Positions 29,838 to 39,428 of a stretch of DNA of 64,000 nt are shown here, one piece after another. The stretch lies in assembly GCF_004197395.1 (NCBI RefSeq), contig NZ_SELS01000002.1, positions 248,001 through 312,000 of the forward strand, in the 5' to 3' direction. The number at the start of each line of letters is the position of its first letter. Position 1 is the stretch's first letter. Source of the stretch: Paraburkholderia sp. UYCP14C. Its GTDB lineage: Bacteria > Pseudomonadota > Gammaproteobacteria > Burkholderiales > Burkholderiaceae. A program made the translations under genes and the position numbers. The notes beneath the pieces were generated by a model that saw only the letters and a list, made by a program, of their open reading frames with translations, ran no database searches and had not been told where the DNA came from.

Positions 29838-31526
29838 TCAGCGGCCCAGCATCGGCAGGTTGAGACCGGCCTCGCGCGCCGTTTGCTGCGCGAGTTCATA
29901 GCCCGCATCCGCGTGACGCATCACGCCGGTGGCCGGATCGTTCAGCAGCACGCGGCCGAGGCGCTTGTGCGCGGCTTCCGTGCCGTCCGCGACGATCACG
30001 ACGCCCGAGTGCTGCGAGAAGCCCATGCCGACGCCGCCGCCGTGATGCAGCGAGACCCACGATGCGCCGCCTGCCGTATTCAGCAGTGCGTTCAGCAGCG
30101 GCCAGTCGCTGACCGCGTCCGAGCCGTCCTTCATCGATTCGGTTTCGCGGTTCGGGCTCGCGACCGAACCCGTGTCGAGGTGATCGCGGCCGATCACGAT
30201 CGGCGCCTTCAGTTCGCCGTTCTTGACCATTTCGTTGAACGCCTGGCCGAGGCGATAACGATCCTTCACGCCGACCCAGCAGATCCGCGCCGGCAGACCC
30301 TGGAACGCGATACGTTCGCGCGCCATGTCGAGCCAGTTGTGCAGATGCGGATCGTCGGGAATCAGTTCCTTGACCTTCGCATCGGTCTTGTAGATGTCCT
30401 CGGGGTCGCCCGACAGCGCGACCCAGCGGAACGGGCCCTTGCCTTCGCAGAACAGCGGGCGGATATACGCCGGCACGAAGCCCGGGAAATCGAACGCGTT
30501 TTCCACGCCCATTTCGAGCGCCATCTGACGGATGTTGTTGCCGTAGTCGAGTGTGGCCGCGCCGCGTTCCTGCAGCGTCAGCATCGCCTGCACCTGCTTG
30601 GCCATCGACTGCTTGGCCGGCGTGACGATGCTTTCCGGCGCGGTCTTCATGCGCTCGCGCCACTCTGCGACCGTCCAGCCCTGCGGCAGGTAGCCGTGGA
30701 TCGGATCGTGCGCGCTGGTCTGGTCGGTCACGCAGTCCGGCGTGATGCCACGCGCGACGCACTCGGCGAACACGTCGGCGGCATTGCCGAGCAGACCGAC
30801 CGAGATCGGCTTACCGGCCTTTTTCGCTTCGTCGAGCATCGCGAGCGCTTCATCGAGCGTCTTCGCTTTCTTGTCGACGTAGCGCGTCTTCAGACGGAAG
30901 TCGATGCGCGTCTCGTCGCATTCGACCGCGATCATCGAGAAGCCCGCCATCGTCGCGGCGAGCGGCTGCGCGCCGCCCATGCCGCCGAGACCGCCGGTCA
31001 GGATCCAGCGGCCCTTCGGGTCGCCGTTGAAGTGCTGGTTCGCGACCGCGAAGAAGGTTTCGTAGGTGCCCTGCACGATGCCCTGGCTGCCGATGTAGAT
31101 CCAGCTGCCCGCGGTCATCTGGCCGTACATCATCAGGCCCTTGCGGTCGAGTTCGTGAAAATGTTCCCACGTCGCCCAGTGCGGCACGAGGTTCGAGTTC
31201 GCGAGCAGCACGCGCGGTGCGTCTGCATGCGTGCGGAACACGCCGACCGGCTTGCCCGATTGAATCAGCAGCGTTTCGTCTTCGTTCAGGTCCTTCAGCG
31301 ACGCGAGGATCTGGTCGAAGCAATCCCAGTTGCGCGCGGCGCGGCCGATGCCGCCATACACGACGAGCGCGTGCGGGTGCTCGGCCACTTCGGGGTCCAG
31401 ATTATTCTGGATCATCCGGTACGCGGCTTCCGCGATCCAGGTCTTGCAGGTCTTTTCCGCGCCGTGCGGTGCGCGGATCGTGCGAGTCGGATCAAGACGC
31501 GGATCGATGTGTTTCGGATTGTTCAT
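29838..31526 (-). CDS. hutU: Urocanate hydratase
   Basis: A 562-aa NAD-using enzyme that hydrates urocanate to imidazolone propionate (second step). NAD-binding [13 protein letters not shown] and the region [15 protein letters not shown] are typical. The ATG at 31526 is set by GAGGAACACC; the longer open frame upstream has no similarity. It follows hutC by 61 bp. Confidence 0.96.
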   Translation of the reverse strand: MNNPKHIDPRLDPTRTIRAPHGAEKTCKTWIAEAAYRMIQNNLDPEVAEHPHALVVYGGIGRAARNWDCFDQILASLKDLNEDETLLIQSGKPVGVFRTHADAPRVLLANSNLVPHWATWEHFHELDRKGLMMYGQMTAGSWIYIGSQGIVQGTYETFFAVANQHFNGDPKGRWILTGGLGGMGGAQPLAATMAGFSMIAVECDETRIDFRLKTRYVDKKAKTLDEALAMLDEAKKAGKPISVGLLGNAADVFAECVARGITPDCVTDQTSAHDPIHGYLPQGWTVAEWRERMKTAPESIVTPAKQSMAKQVQAMLTLQERGAATLDYGNNIRQMALEMGVENAFDFPGFVPAYIRPLFCEGKGPFRWVALSGDPEDIYKTDAKVKELIPDDPHLHNWLDMARERIAFQGLPARICWVGVKDRYRLGQAFNEMVKNGELKAPIVIGRDHLDTGSVASPNRETESMKDGSDAVSDWPLLNALLNTAGGASWVSLHHGGGVGMGFSQHSGVVIVADGTEAAHKRLGRVLLNDPATGVMRHADAGYELAQQTAREAGLNLPMLGR

Positions 31527-31587
31527 GGTGTTCCTCGGAATGCGTGAAAGACGTTCGATAAAGATTCGGCGAAGACGAAAAGCGAAT

Positions 31588-32283
31588 TCAGAAATGCCCA
31601 GTGAAGCGGTAACGGGTGCCCGGATGCCACAGATTCGCGATCGAGGCGACCTCGCCTTGCGACCACGTGCGCCGATGCAGCACCAGACACGGCTCGCGTT
31701 CATTCATGTTCAACTGCTCGCGCGTCGTGTCGTCGGCGGCGAGCGCCTCGATGCGGTACTCGACGCGCTGCAGCGGCGCGACGCGCACGAGGTACTGGTT
31801 CGGCGTCGTGTTCGTAAAGTCCTGCAACGCATATTCGGGCGCGACAGCCGGATTGACCCAGCGTTCCTCCAGCTGCACCGGCTCGTCGTTTTCGAAATGC
31901 AGCAGGCGCGAATGAAACACGGGGCTGCCCGCGCTCACCTGCATCTCTTCGGCGAGCGCCGCATCGGCGATGCTGGCGCCGACGTTCAGCACCTTCGCCT
32001 GATAGCGATGACCACGCGCGACGATTTCATCGGAGATGCTGCGGATCGCCACCAGCGTCGACTCGTACTTGGGACGGGCGACGAAAGTGCCCGAGCCCTG
32101 GACGCGTGTCAGCACCTGCTCCGAGGTCAACTCGCGCAATGCGCGGTTGACCGTCATGCGCGCGACGCTGAACTCGCGCGCAAGCTCGTTTTCGGAGGGC
32201 ACCTGGTCGCCTTCGGCCCATTCGCCCGCATGAATGCGCGCGAGGATGAAGTCCTTGATGCCCTGATAAGCGGGTGCGTTCAT
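31588..32283 (-). CDS. hutC: Histidine utilisation repressor, GntR/HutC family
   Basis: A 231-aa repressor. Its winged HTH lies at about 1-70 ([23 protein letters not shown]) and the UTRA ligand-binding domain covers about 85-228. In characterised hut systems it binds urocanate and leaves its operators when urocanate is present. It is the second gene of the operon, so it controls its own synthesis. The start at 32283 is the ATG closest to the HTH; GGATC precedes it. An ATG eight codons earlier is in frame. Confidence 0.93.
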   Translation of the reverse strand: MNAPAYQGIKDFILARIHAGEWAEGDQVPSENELAREFSVARMTVNRALRELTSEQVLTRVQGSGTFVARPKYESTLVAIRSISDEIVARGHRYQAKVLNVGASIADAALAEEMQVSAGSPVFHSRLLHFENDEPVQLEERWVNPAVAPEYALQDFTNTTPNQYLVRVAPLQRVEYRIEALAADDTTREQLNMNEREPCLVLHRRTWSQGEVASIANLWHPGTRYRFTGHF

Positions 32284-32308
32284 CGGTGTGATCCGCGCTC
32301 TCGACAAC

Positions 32309-33829
32309 TTACTGTTCCGACGCGAACGAGAACGGGGCCAGCTTCGCGACAGCGCCAGCCTGCACGAGCTTCGTGACCGCCGCGATGTCCGGTGCGAAGT
32401 AGTGATCGAGCTCGTAGTGCGGCACGTCCTTGCGCACGAGGTCCATCACCTTCTGCAGGCTCGGGCTGGTCTTGTGCGGTGCGCGCAGATCGACGCCCTG
32501 GGCCGCGGCCAGCAGTTCGATCGACAGGATGTTCGCGGTGTTGTCGGCGATATCGCCGAGCTTGCGCGCGGCGAACGTCGCCATCGACACGTGGTCTTCC
32601 TGGTTCGCCGACGTGGGCAGCGAATCGACCGAAGCCGGATGCGCGAGCGTCTTGTTCTCCGACGCGAGCGCGGCAGCCGTGACGTGCGCGATCATGAAGC
32701 CGGAGTTCACGCCGCCATCCTTGACGAGGAACGGCGGCAGGCCCGACAGCGTCGCGTCGATCAGCAGGGCGATGCGACGCTCGGCGAGCGCGCCGATTTC
32801 CGACACGGCGAGCGCGAGGTTGTCCGCCGCGAACGCGACCGGCTCGGCGTGGAAGTTGCCGCCCGACAGCACTTCGCCGGTGTCCGGGAAAATCAGCGGA
32901 TTGTCGGAGACCGCATTAGCTTCGAGCAGCAGCGTTTCCGCGGCCTGACGCATCTGGTCGAGACACGCGCCCATCACCTGCGGCTGGCAGCGCAGGCTGT
33001 ACGGGTCCTGGACCTTGTCGCAATCGGCGTGCGCCACGTTGATCGCCGAGCCTTGCAGCAGCGAGCGATAGGCCGCCGCCGCGTCGATCTGGCCTTGATG
33101 GCCGCGCAGCTCGTGAATGCGCGCATCGAACGGCTTGACCGAACCCATCGCCGCGTCGACCGACAGCGCGCCGGCGACGAGCGCCGTGCGATACAGGTCT
33201 TCGATCGCGAACATGTTGTACAGCGCGAGCGCGGTCGAGGCTTGCGTGCCGTTCAGCAGCGCCAGACCTTCCTTCGCCTGCAGCGTCAGCGGCTTCAGAC
33301 CGACCAGCGCGAGGCCTTCGGTGGCCGGCATGCGCTCGCCCTTCGCGAACACTTCACCGACGCCGAGCAGGGTCGCCGACATATGCGCGAGCGGCGCGAG
33401 GTCGCCCGAAGCGCCGACCGAGCCCTTGACCGGGATCACCGGCAGCACGTCGGCGTTGAACAGCGTGATCATCGCTTCCATCACTTCGCGGCGGATGCCC
33501 GAGTGACCGCGGCCGAGGCTCGACAGCTTCAGCGCCATCAACAGACGCACGACCGGGCGCGACATCGGCTCGCCGACGCCGACCGCGTGCGACAGCACCA
33601 GATTGCGTTGCAGCAGTTCGAGCTGATCGCGCGGGATGTGCGTGCTGGCGAGGCGGCCGAAGCCGGTGTTGATACCGTAAGCCGGCTCGCCCTTGGCGGT
33701 GATGTCGGCGACGGCCTGCGCGCACGCGTCGATAGCGGCGTGGCTCGCGGGATCGAGTTGCAAGGTGACCTGCTCACGCGCGATCTGGCGCAGTTGCGGG
33801 AGGGTCAGGTAGCCGGGCTTCAGAATCAT
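32309..33829 (-). CDS. hutH: Histidine ammonia-lyase
   Basis: A 506-aa enzyme that removes ammonia from histidine to give urocanate, the first step. The self-forming MIO cofactor motif Ala140-Ser141-Gly142 is present ([11 protein letters not shown]), as is [19 protein letters not shown] precedes the ATG. It is the first gene of the operon, directly downstream of the candidate HutC sites, so its transcription probably carries the whole hut operon. Confidence 0.97.
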   Translation of the reverse strand: MILKPGYLTLPQLRQIAREQVTLQLDPASHAAIDACAQAVADITAKGEPAYGINTGFGRLASTHIPRDQLELLQRNLVLSHAVGVGEPMSRPVVRLLMALKLSSLGRGHSGIRREVMEAMITLFNADVLPVIPVKGSVGASGDLAPLAHMSATLLGVGEVFAKGERMPATEGLALVGLKPLTLQAKEGLALLNGTQASTALALYNMFAIEDLYRTALVAGALSVDAAMGSVKPFDARIHELRGHQGQIDAAAAYRSLLQGSAINVAHADCDKVQDPYSLRCQPQVMGACLDQMRQAAETLLLEANAVSDNPLIFPDTGEVLSGGNFHAEPVAFAADNLALAVSEIGALAERRIALLIDATLSGLPPFLVKDGGVNSGFMIAHVTAAALASENKTLAHPASVDSLPTSANQEDHVSMATFAARKLGDIADNTANILSIELLAAAQGVDLRAPHKTSPSLQKVMDLVRKDVPHYELDHYFAPDIAAVTKLVQAGAVAKLAPFSFASEQ

Positions 33830-33840
33830 GGTTGTCTTCC

Positions 33841-33850
33841 TGTCTATACA
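33841..33850. promoter_or_regulatory. Candidate HutC operator 1 (TGTCTATACA)
   Basis: The site lies 11 bp before the hutH start and just upstream of its ribosome site. It resembles the TGTATA-TACA type of site described for HutC in Pseudomonas. Binding would block hutH transcription or translation initiation. Confidence 0.6.
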
Positions 33851-33877
33851 AGTTCAAATAAGTCTAGCTGGCGCGCC

Positions 33878-33889
33878 TTGTATATACAA
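33878..33889. promoter_or_regulatory. Candidate HutC operator 2 (TTGTATATACAA)
   Basis: A perfect 12-bp palindrome about 48 bp before the hutH start codon, in the position expected for a promoter-overlapping operator. It closely matches the CTTGTATGTACAAG-type HutC site known from Pseudomonas. Confidence 0.7.
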
Positions 33890-34030
33890 CTTATTTTTCG
33901 CGATTTCGTGCCTGGGGATTTCCATTATTCGGCACGTGGTTTGACGAAAGATCGGCAGGCGTGGCTGGGGGCCGTAGGCGGCGGGTGTGGGACGTATGGG
34001 CCGGCGCGGCCGTCGTGGTTTGGCCCATAG

Positions 34031-34041
34031 TTGTCTATACA
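34031..34041. promoter_or_regulatory. Candidate HutC operator 3 (TTGTCTATACA)
   Basis: Shares the ten bases TGTCTATACA with operator 1 but lies 200 bp upstream of hutH. It may act as a distal site, for instance in looping. Lower confidence because of the distance. Confidence 0.45.
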
Positions 34042-34157
34042 CCTTCGCGGCGCGGGTCGCCATCTGGGCAAACCCGGCGCGCTCCCGGTGGCGGGAAGCC
34101 GGACATGCCGGCTCGACCGATATCTGAGTTATAGGAGAGAAGGCGTGGCGGCGCGGA

Positions 34158-35081
34158 TCAGAGCCTGACCCTGGCCGCGATGAAATCCAGAAAGCACTGC
34201 ACGCGCCCCGCGAGCGATGCGCTCTGGTAGTACACCGCATGCACCGGCTGCCGTTCGTCGACGAGCAGGTTGCCGAGAATCGGCACGAGGCGCTTTTCGC
34301 GCACGTCGGCGGCGCTCATGAAGTCGGCCAGACAGGCGATGCCCCAGCCGGACAGCGCCAGTTGCCGCAGGGTTTCGCCGCTCGACGCGGTGATCGACGG
34401 TTCGATTTTCAGCAGCGCGGCTTCGTCCCGTGGCCCGTTGGCGCGCCTGGTTCCCCTGCCCCCTTCTCTGAGCGGCCAGCGATTTAGATGCTCCGGCGCC
34501 GTAAAGCCGATCAGCCGATGCGCGCGCAACGCATCGAGCGTGGTCGGCTCGCCGTGCTCGGCCAGATACGCCGGGCTCGCGAGCACGCGCAGCCGGCTCT
34601 CACCGAGCGCGCGCGCATGCAGCGTCGAATCCTGCAGCGCGCCGATGCGAATCGCGATGTCGACCTTCTGTTCGAGCAGGTCGACGATCCGCTCGCTGCT
34701 GGTCAGTTCGAGCCGGATCTCCGGATACAGCGCCGAAAACGCGGTCATATGCGGCGCCACGCAATGCAGCATGAACGGCGACGCCGCGTCGACGCGCAAG
34801 CGTCCCGACGGCCGCTCGCGGCCGCGCGCGACCGACTCCTCGGCCTCTTCGAGCGCGTCGAGAATCGCGCGGGCGCGCCGCAGGAACGCGTCGCCCTCTT
34901 CGGTCAGATGCAGACGCCGGGTCGTGCGGCGCACCAGCGCGGTGTCGAGCTTCTGCTCCAGACGCGTGAGCGCGCGGCTCACGCCGGACACGGTCTGCCC
35001 CAGCTTCTCGGCCGCCGCCGTGATCGAACCGCTGTCGATCACGGTGACGAACACCAGCAATTCGTCGGTGGAGGTTTTCAT
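34158..35081 (-). CDS. LysR family transcriptional regulator
   Basis: A 307-aa LysR-type regulator with HTH at about 1-60 (AAAEKLGQTVSGVSRALTRLE) and an effector domain of the type common in the aminobenzoate/drug-related LysR group. It is divergent from the epimerase-like gene, the likely target. Its 5' leader holds TTGATTTGA repeats (35084-35110), which could be its binding region. No ligand can be inferred. Confidence 0.9.
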   Translation of the reverse strand: MKTSTDELLVFVTVIDSGSITAAAEKLGQTVSGVSRALTRLEQKLDTALVRRTTRRLHLTEEGDAFLRRARAILDALEEAEESVARGRERPSGRLRVDAASPFMLHCVAPHMTAFSALYPEIRLELTSSERIVDLLEQKVDIAIRIGALQDSTLHARALGESRLRVLASPAYLAEHGEPTTLDALRAHRLIGFTAPEHLNRWPLREGGRGTRRANGPRDEAALLKIEPSITASSGETLRQLALSGWGIACLADFMSAADVREKRLVPILGNLLVDERQPVHAVYYQSASLAGRVQCFLDFIAARVRL

Positions 35082-35156
35082 TGTTGATTTGAAGTCAAGA
35101 TTGATTTGAGACTAACACGCTTTTTGCGAGAATCCGCGCGAGCGATACTGCATGCC

Positions 35157-35256
35157 TGTCGACCGGAGTTGGCGCTTTAGCTGTCGACCGGTGTTGGCGC
35201 TTTAGCGCCTACTTCGGTCCCATGCAAAGCTCCTACTCCGGTCCCATGCAAAGCTC
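35157..35256. repeat. Tandem 25-bp and 24-25-bp direct repeats upstream of the epimerase gene
   Basis: Two adjacent 25-bp copies (CTGTCGACCGG[A/T]GTTGGCGCTTTAG, at 35157-35181 and 35182-35206) are followed by two near-copies of CCTACTYCGGTCCATGCAAAGCTC (35209-35232 and 35232-35256, the second with an extra C). They end in a palindrome at 35254-35269. Noncoding. Confidence 0.75.
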
Positions 35257-35269
35257 TTGCATGCAAGAG
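35254..35269. promoter_or_regulatory. 16-bp perfect palindrome CTCTTGCATGCAAGAG
   Basis: A perfect palindrome directly before the epimerase gene and touching the last direct repeat. It could be an operator; the cognate regulator is unknown, with the divergent LysR a less likely candidate because LysR sites are usually T-N11-A. Confidence 0.45.
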
Positions 35270-35302
35270 ATTGCGGTCATGCAATTCCCTCAGGAGAACG
35301 TC

Positions 35303-36217
35303 TTGAAGATTTTCGTTACTGGCGCAAGCGGTTTTATCGGCGGCTCGATCGCGGCGCATCTGGCGCGCGCCGGCCATCAGGTGCGCGGGCTGATCCGCAA
35401 GCCCGAACACAGCGCCGAGTTGCAACGCCTGGGCATCGAGCCGGTGTCCGGCACGCTCGACGACCGCGCATTGCTGATCGCCGAGGCGCAAGCGGCCGAC
35501 GCCGTCATCAACGCCGCGAGCAGCGATCACGAAGGCGCGGTGCGCGCGCTGATCGACGGACTCGCGGGTTCGGGCAAGGTGTTGCTGCACACGAGCGGGT
35601 CGAGCATCGTCGGTGATGCGTCGGGCGGCGAAGCGGGTGAAGCGCGCATCTATCACGAAGACGCGCTGCCCACCCCAACCGCCGACAAGGCCGCGCGCGT
35701 CGCGATCGATCAGCTGGTGCTCGACGCCGCGCAACGCGGCGTGCGCTCGGCCGTGCTGTGCAACACGCTGATCTACGGTCACGGCGCGGTGGCCGGCAGC
35801 GCGAGCGTGCAGTTGCCGCGACTGGTGCGCCAGGCGCAGAAAAGCGGCGTGGTGCGTCATGTGGGCAGCGGCGGCAACATCTGGTCGAACGTGCATATCG
35901 ACGACGTCGCCGAGCTGTATCGGCTCGCGCTCGATAAAACCCCTGCCGGCACGTTCTATTTCGTCGAAAGCGGCGAAGCGTCGTTTCGCGACATGAGCGC
36001 CGCGATCGCGCGCGCGATGAAACTCGACACGCCGCAGGACTGGCCGCTCGAAGACGCGAAACAGGAATGGGGCTACGAAATGGCCTCTTACGGTCTCGGC
36101 TCGAACAGCCGCGTGCGCGGCGAACGCGCGCGCAAGTTGCTTGGCTGGCAACCGCGGCGCACGTCGGTGATCGAATGGATCGAACGCGACATGATGGTGC
36201 CGCAAAGCGCCGTCTGA
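35303..36217 (+). CDS. NAD-dependent epimerase/dehydratase-like protein
   Basis: A 304-aa extended-SDR-type protein. The Rossmann motif GASGFIGG lies at about 7-14 and HIDDVAELYRLALD is typical of the family. The usual YxxxK catalytic pair is not evident, so it may be a non-catalytic or atypical SDR. The TTG at 35303 is chosen because AGGAG lies six bases before it; a longer open frame has no such site. It is divergent from a LysR regulator. Confidence 0.8.
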   Translation: MKIFVTGASGFIGGSIAAHLARAGHQVRGLIRKPEHSAELQRLGIEPVSGTLDDRALLIAEAQAADAVINAASSDHEGAVRALIDGLAGSGKVLLHTSGSSIVGDASGGEAGEARIYHEDALPTPTADKAARVAIDQLVLDAAQRGVRSAVLCNTLIYGHGAVAGSASVQLPRLVRQAQKSGVVRHVGSGGNIWSNVHIDDVAELYRLALDKTPAGTFYFVESGEASFRDMSAAIARAMKLDTPQDWPLEDAKQEWGYEMASYGLGSNSRVRGERARKLLGWQPRRTSVIEWIERDMMVPQSAV

Positions 36218-36348
36218 CGCGGCTTTGCGCGCCGCGCGCCGTAAGCTGTGTAAGCGCGGGCGTTGCGAATCCGTAAGCTCTCTTCGATAAAATGATATCG
36301 ACCCGACGGTGCGATTCGCACCGTCGCACATGAGCCCGGATTCGACCG

Positions 36349-36531
36349 ATGACCCTCGCGCTGAACTTCTACTGGCTGACGAACTTCCTCGCGATTCTGT
36401 TCGTCGTCGCCTGTCTGTACGACACGCGCTACGACGAATATGGCGTATTGACGCTCTCCGCTGCGGCGATGAGTCTGATCGTGATGGCGATCGAGGTGTT
36501 TCTCAAGCCCGCCTTCGAAATGGCGCTATAG
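36349..36531 (+). CDS. Small membrane protein
   Basis: A 60-aa protein with two hydrophobic segments (about 5-22 and 34-52) separated by a short charged loop (YDTRYDEYG). Such arrangements suit a small inner-membrane protein. I do not recognise a family. It stands alone between the epimerase-like gene and the DUF899 gene, on the opposite strand to the latter. Confidence 0.55.
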   Translation: MTLALNFYWLTNFLAILFVVACLYDTRYDEYGVLTLSAAAMSLIVMAIEVFLKPAFEMAL

Positions 36532-36633
36532 CGCGCTCGCGCGGCCGCTCATGCGGTACAGAGGCGGCGCGCCTGCCAGTGCGGCGCGCGCCCCTCGCTC
36601 TCTTCACTCTGTTCAACTACCCGCCTCACCACT

Positions 36634-37380
36634 TCACACCGTGTACGATCCGCACGCCGGGCAAGCGCCGCGCGCGTGGTCGTCATAGCGGTCGTGAAGC
36701 CTGACCCAGTCGGTCAGATTGCTCTCCTCATTGCGGCCTTTCGGCGCGATATCCAGCAGCGCGTAGGTGTTCACGAAGCGCTCGTCGCCGCGCCCGTAGC
36801 ACGAGTACGTGTGGTACACGTCGCCGTTCTGGTCCTTGTAGAACACGCTGTGGCCATGCTGTTCGTCGATGCCGACGTCCTGCTCGGTGAAGTTGTAGAA
36901 CGCCTTTTTGCTCGCCAGCTGTTCGGGTGTGAACGACACGTGGTAGTCGAAATTGAAATCGCTGCCGCTCGACGACACCCACGGAAAGGTCCATCCCATG
37001 CGCCGTTTGAACGCGTCGATCTTGTCGATCGGCGCGTGGGACACCGTCACATAGCTGACGTCGTGATGGACCAGGTGCGTGAGAATGCCGGTCATATGAT
37101 CCGACAGGAACGAGCAGCCGACACACCCCTCCTCCCAGTCCGGGCCCAGCATGAAGTGATAGACGATCAGCTGGCTGCGGCCGTCGAACAGCTCCGCGAG
37201 CGTCTTGCGGCCTTCCGGCGTATCGAACGTATAAAGCTTGTCGACCTTGACCCACGGCAATTCGCGACGCTTGCGCGCGAGTTCGTCGCCGGCGCGCATA
37301 TGCGCTTTTTCGTCGGCGAGCAGCGCGCGGCTCGCGGCGAGCCACTCTTCCCGGCTGCCGATGTGATGTTGCGGTTCCAT
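36634..37380 (-). CDS. DUF899 family thioredoxin-like protein
   Basis: A 248-aa soluble protein of the DUF899 family, which has a thioredoxin-like fold. It contains GCVGCSFLSDHM (CxxC near residue 90), the FPWVSSSGSDFNFDY block and a C-terminal GACPACGS. A thiol-redox role is inferred from fold and CxxC; no substrate is known. AAGGAGACGCAG precedes the ATG. An inverted repeat lies 33 bp upstream. Confidence 0.85.
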   Translation of the reverse strand: MEPQHHIGSREEWLAASRALLADEKAHMRAGDELARKRRELPWVKVDKLYTFDTPEGRKTLAELFDGRSQLIVYHFMLGPDWEEGCVGCSFLSDHMTGILTHLVHHDVSYVTVSHAPIDKIDAFKRRMGWTFPWVSSSGSDFNFDYHVSFTPEQLASKKAFYNFTEQDVGIDEQHGHSVFYKDQNGDVYHTYSCYGRGDERFVNTYALLDIAPKGRNEESNLTDWVRLHDRYDDHARGACPACGSYTV

Positions 37381-37412
37381 CTGCGTCTCCTTTCCTGCGG
37401 ATGCAGGACTTG

Positions 37413-37428
37413 ACCATAAGGTTATGGT
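37413..37428. promoter_or_regulatory. Dyad ACCATAA-GG-TTATGGT before DUF899 gene
   Basis: Perfect 7-bp arms with a 2-bp centre in the promoter region of the DUF899 gene. A candidate repressor or activator site; no regulator gene is adjacent. Confidence 0.45.
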
Positions 37429-37588
37429 TTAGAAACGCTGGCGCGAAAGTCAAGGACAGGTGGGCGCTTTCGTGAAACGTGCCGATCGCGCGCAAAGCGC
37501 GTGGCTAAAAAAAGATACGCGGCACACCGCGGATCGATCCGCGACGCGCCGCGTCAAGGTGGAGACCAACGACTACCCGCAACGAAAC

Positions 37589-38986
37589 TCAGATCGCCCA
37601 GCCGCCGACATAAAAGCCGACCAGCACCACCGCGATCGCCACGGTGCCCACATTGAGCTTGCGATACTCGCCGCTGACCACGCGGCCGATCACGAGCGTC
37701 GCGAAGCCAAGCATGATGCCGGTCACGATGTTCGCGGTCAGCACGATGAACACCGCGCACACGAGCCCCGCCATCGAGTCGACCATGTCGTCCATATGCA
37801 GCTTGCTGACGTTCGACAGCATCAGCAGCCCCACGTACATCAGCGCGGGCGCGGTCGCATACGAAGGCACCAGCGCGGCGAGCGGCGAGAAGAACATCAC
37901 GACCAGAAACAGCAGACCGACGACCGCCGCCGCCATCCCCGTCTTCGCGCCGGCCGCGACGCCGACCGTCGACTCGATATAGGCAGCCGCCGGCGCGCCG
38001 CCGAGCAGGCCCGAGAAGATCGAGCTCAGCGAATCGGCGGTCAGCGCACGGCCGCCGTTGATGATGCGACCGTTCTCATCGAGTTGCCCGGCCTGGCCGG
38101 CGACCGCGCGGATCGTGCCGGTCGCGTCGAACACGGCGGTCATCACGAGTGCGAGCACGCTCGGCAGCACCGCCATCGACAGCGCGCCCTTCACGTCCAT
38201 CGCGCCGATCAGCGACGCATGACCCGGCGCGCTCAGCGAAGGCACCGCGAACACGCCGTGAAACGCCACGGCCGGATCGATCGCGAGGGCGATCGCCGAG
38301 ATCGCGACGATCACGATCAGGATCGAGCCCGGCACACGGCGCCGCACGAGCCCGAAGATCGCCGCGAGACCCGCGACCGACATCAGCGCCGGCAATGCCG
38401 TGATATTGCCGAGCGACACCGGCAAGCCCGCACCCGGATTCTTGACGACGAGGCCGACGTCGTTGGCGGCGATCAGCAGCAGGAACAGGCCGATGCCGAT
38501 CCCGGTGCCGTGCGCGATGCCGGTCGGCAGATTGCGCAGGATCCACGAGCGCACGCCGGTCACCGAAATCGCGGTGAACACGACGCCCATCAGGAACACC
38601 GCGCCGAGCGCGACGGTCGGATGCAGGCCCTTGCCGAGCACGAGGCCGAACGCGGTGAACGCGGTCAGCGAGATCGCGCAGCCGATCGCGATCGGCAGAC
38701 GCGCCCACACGCCCATCAGCAGCGAGCCGAACGCGGTGGTCAGACACACGGCGACGAACACCGCGCTGGTATCGAAGCCCGCCTTGCCGAACATGCCCGG
38801 CACGACGAACACGGAATAGACCATCGCGAGGAAGGTCGTGATGCCCGCGACGATCTCCTGGCGCTGCGTGCTGCCGCGCGCGGAAATGTCGAAGTAGCGG
38901 TCGAGAAAGCCCTTACCGGGTAGCGATTCAGTGTCGAACGATTCGCTCGCGACGTCGGAATTCGCGAGGGCCTGGGGTTCCATCAT
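37589..38986 (-). CDS. NCS2 family purine permease (AzgA-like)
   Basis: A 465-aa membrane transporter with 12-14 predicted helices. The N-terminal [27 protein letters not shown] and the late segment [22 protein letters not shown] are signatures of the adenine/guanine/hypoxanthine branch of NCS2 symporters. Inner membrane, proton-driven purine uptake is inferred from the family. AAAGGAGGCACT precedes the first of two ATGs. No purine riboswitch was recognised upstream. Confidence 0.9.
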   Translation of the reverse strand: MMEPQALANSDVASESFDTESLPGKGFLDRYFDISARGSTQRQEIVAGITTFLAMVYSVFVVPGMFGKAGFDTSAVFVAVCLTTAFGSLLMGVWARLPIAIGCAISLTAFTAFGLVLGKGLHPTVALGAVFLMGVVFTAISVTGVRSWILRNLPTGIAHGTGIGIGLFLLLIAANDVGLVVKNPGAGLPVSLGNITALPALMSVAGLAAIFGLVRRRVPGSILIVIVAISAIALAIDPAVAFHGVFAVPSLSAPGHASLIGAMDVKGALSMAVLPSVLALVMTAVFDATGTIRAVAGQAGQLDENGRIINGGRALTADSLSSIFSGLLGGAPAAAYIESTVGVAAGAKTGMAAAVVGLLFLVVMFFSPLAALVPSYATAPALMYVGLLMLSNVSKLHMDDMVDSMAGLVCAVFIVLTANIVTGIMLGFATLVIGRVVSGEYRKLNVGTVAIAVVLVGFYVGGWAI

Positions 38987-39428
38987 GATGAGTGCCTCCT
39001 TTATCAGCTTGCTGAAACGGCCGCTATCGCGGCCGTCATCAGGGTTCGTCTCGTGGATTTGTTGGTGTGGGTAACGCTTTTCTGAGTCGAAATGTAGGTG
39101 AAGAGAACTATGTGTCCAATCGCATGAATGGCATGCCGGACATGTCGCGCGACTTATAACTTTTACGCGACGGCCGCTCGCGCGAGCGCTGCGCGCGTTT
39201 ACACCTACGGCATTCGAGCGGCCGCAAGACGCGCCGAACTCGCTTCGGCGCTGGCATGCCAGGCACGCGGCGTGCAGCGCAATCCCGCCAGAGCATCGGC
39301 GAAACCGCCTTCCACGAAGCCCGCGAAAGCCTGTCCGCGCGGCCGCGCGGGTTAAACTCTGGGCCGTACCCCATCTAACCGCGGCGGCTCAACGCGCCCG
39401 TCCGCACCTGCTCGTGGAGTTTTTCCTG
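38987..39428. other. Divergent intergenic region NCS2/PRC-barrel
   Basis: 442 bp carrying the promoters of the permease and of the PRC-barrel lipoprotein gene. A plus-strand and a minus-strand frame cross it but neither has a ribosome site or recognisable product. No structured RNA was seen. Confidence 0.35.

Larger units (their letters stand above)
33830..34157. other. hut control region
   Basis: 328 bp between hutH and the end of the next LysR gene, which is read toward hutH. It contains the three HutC-like sites and must contain the hut promoter. No short gene was found. Confidence 0.5.

Noticed and set aside
38987..39428. Possible purine riboswitch before the NCS2 permease
   Set aside because: No purine-aptamer core or pairing pattern was recognisable, and such elements are not expected in this group.
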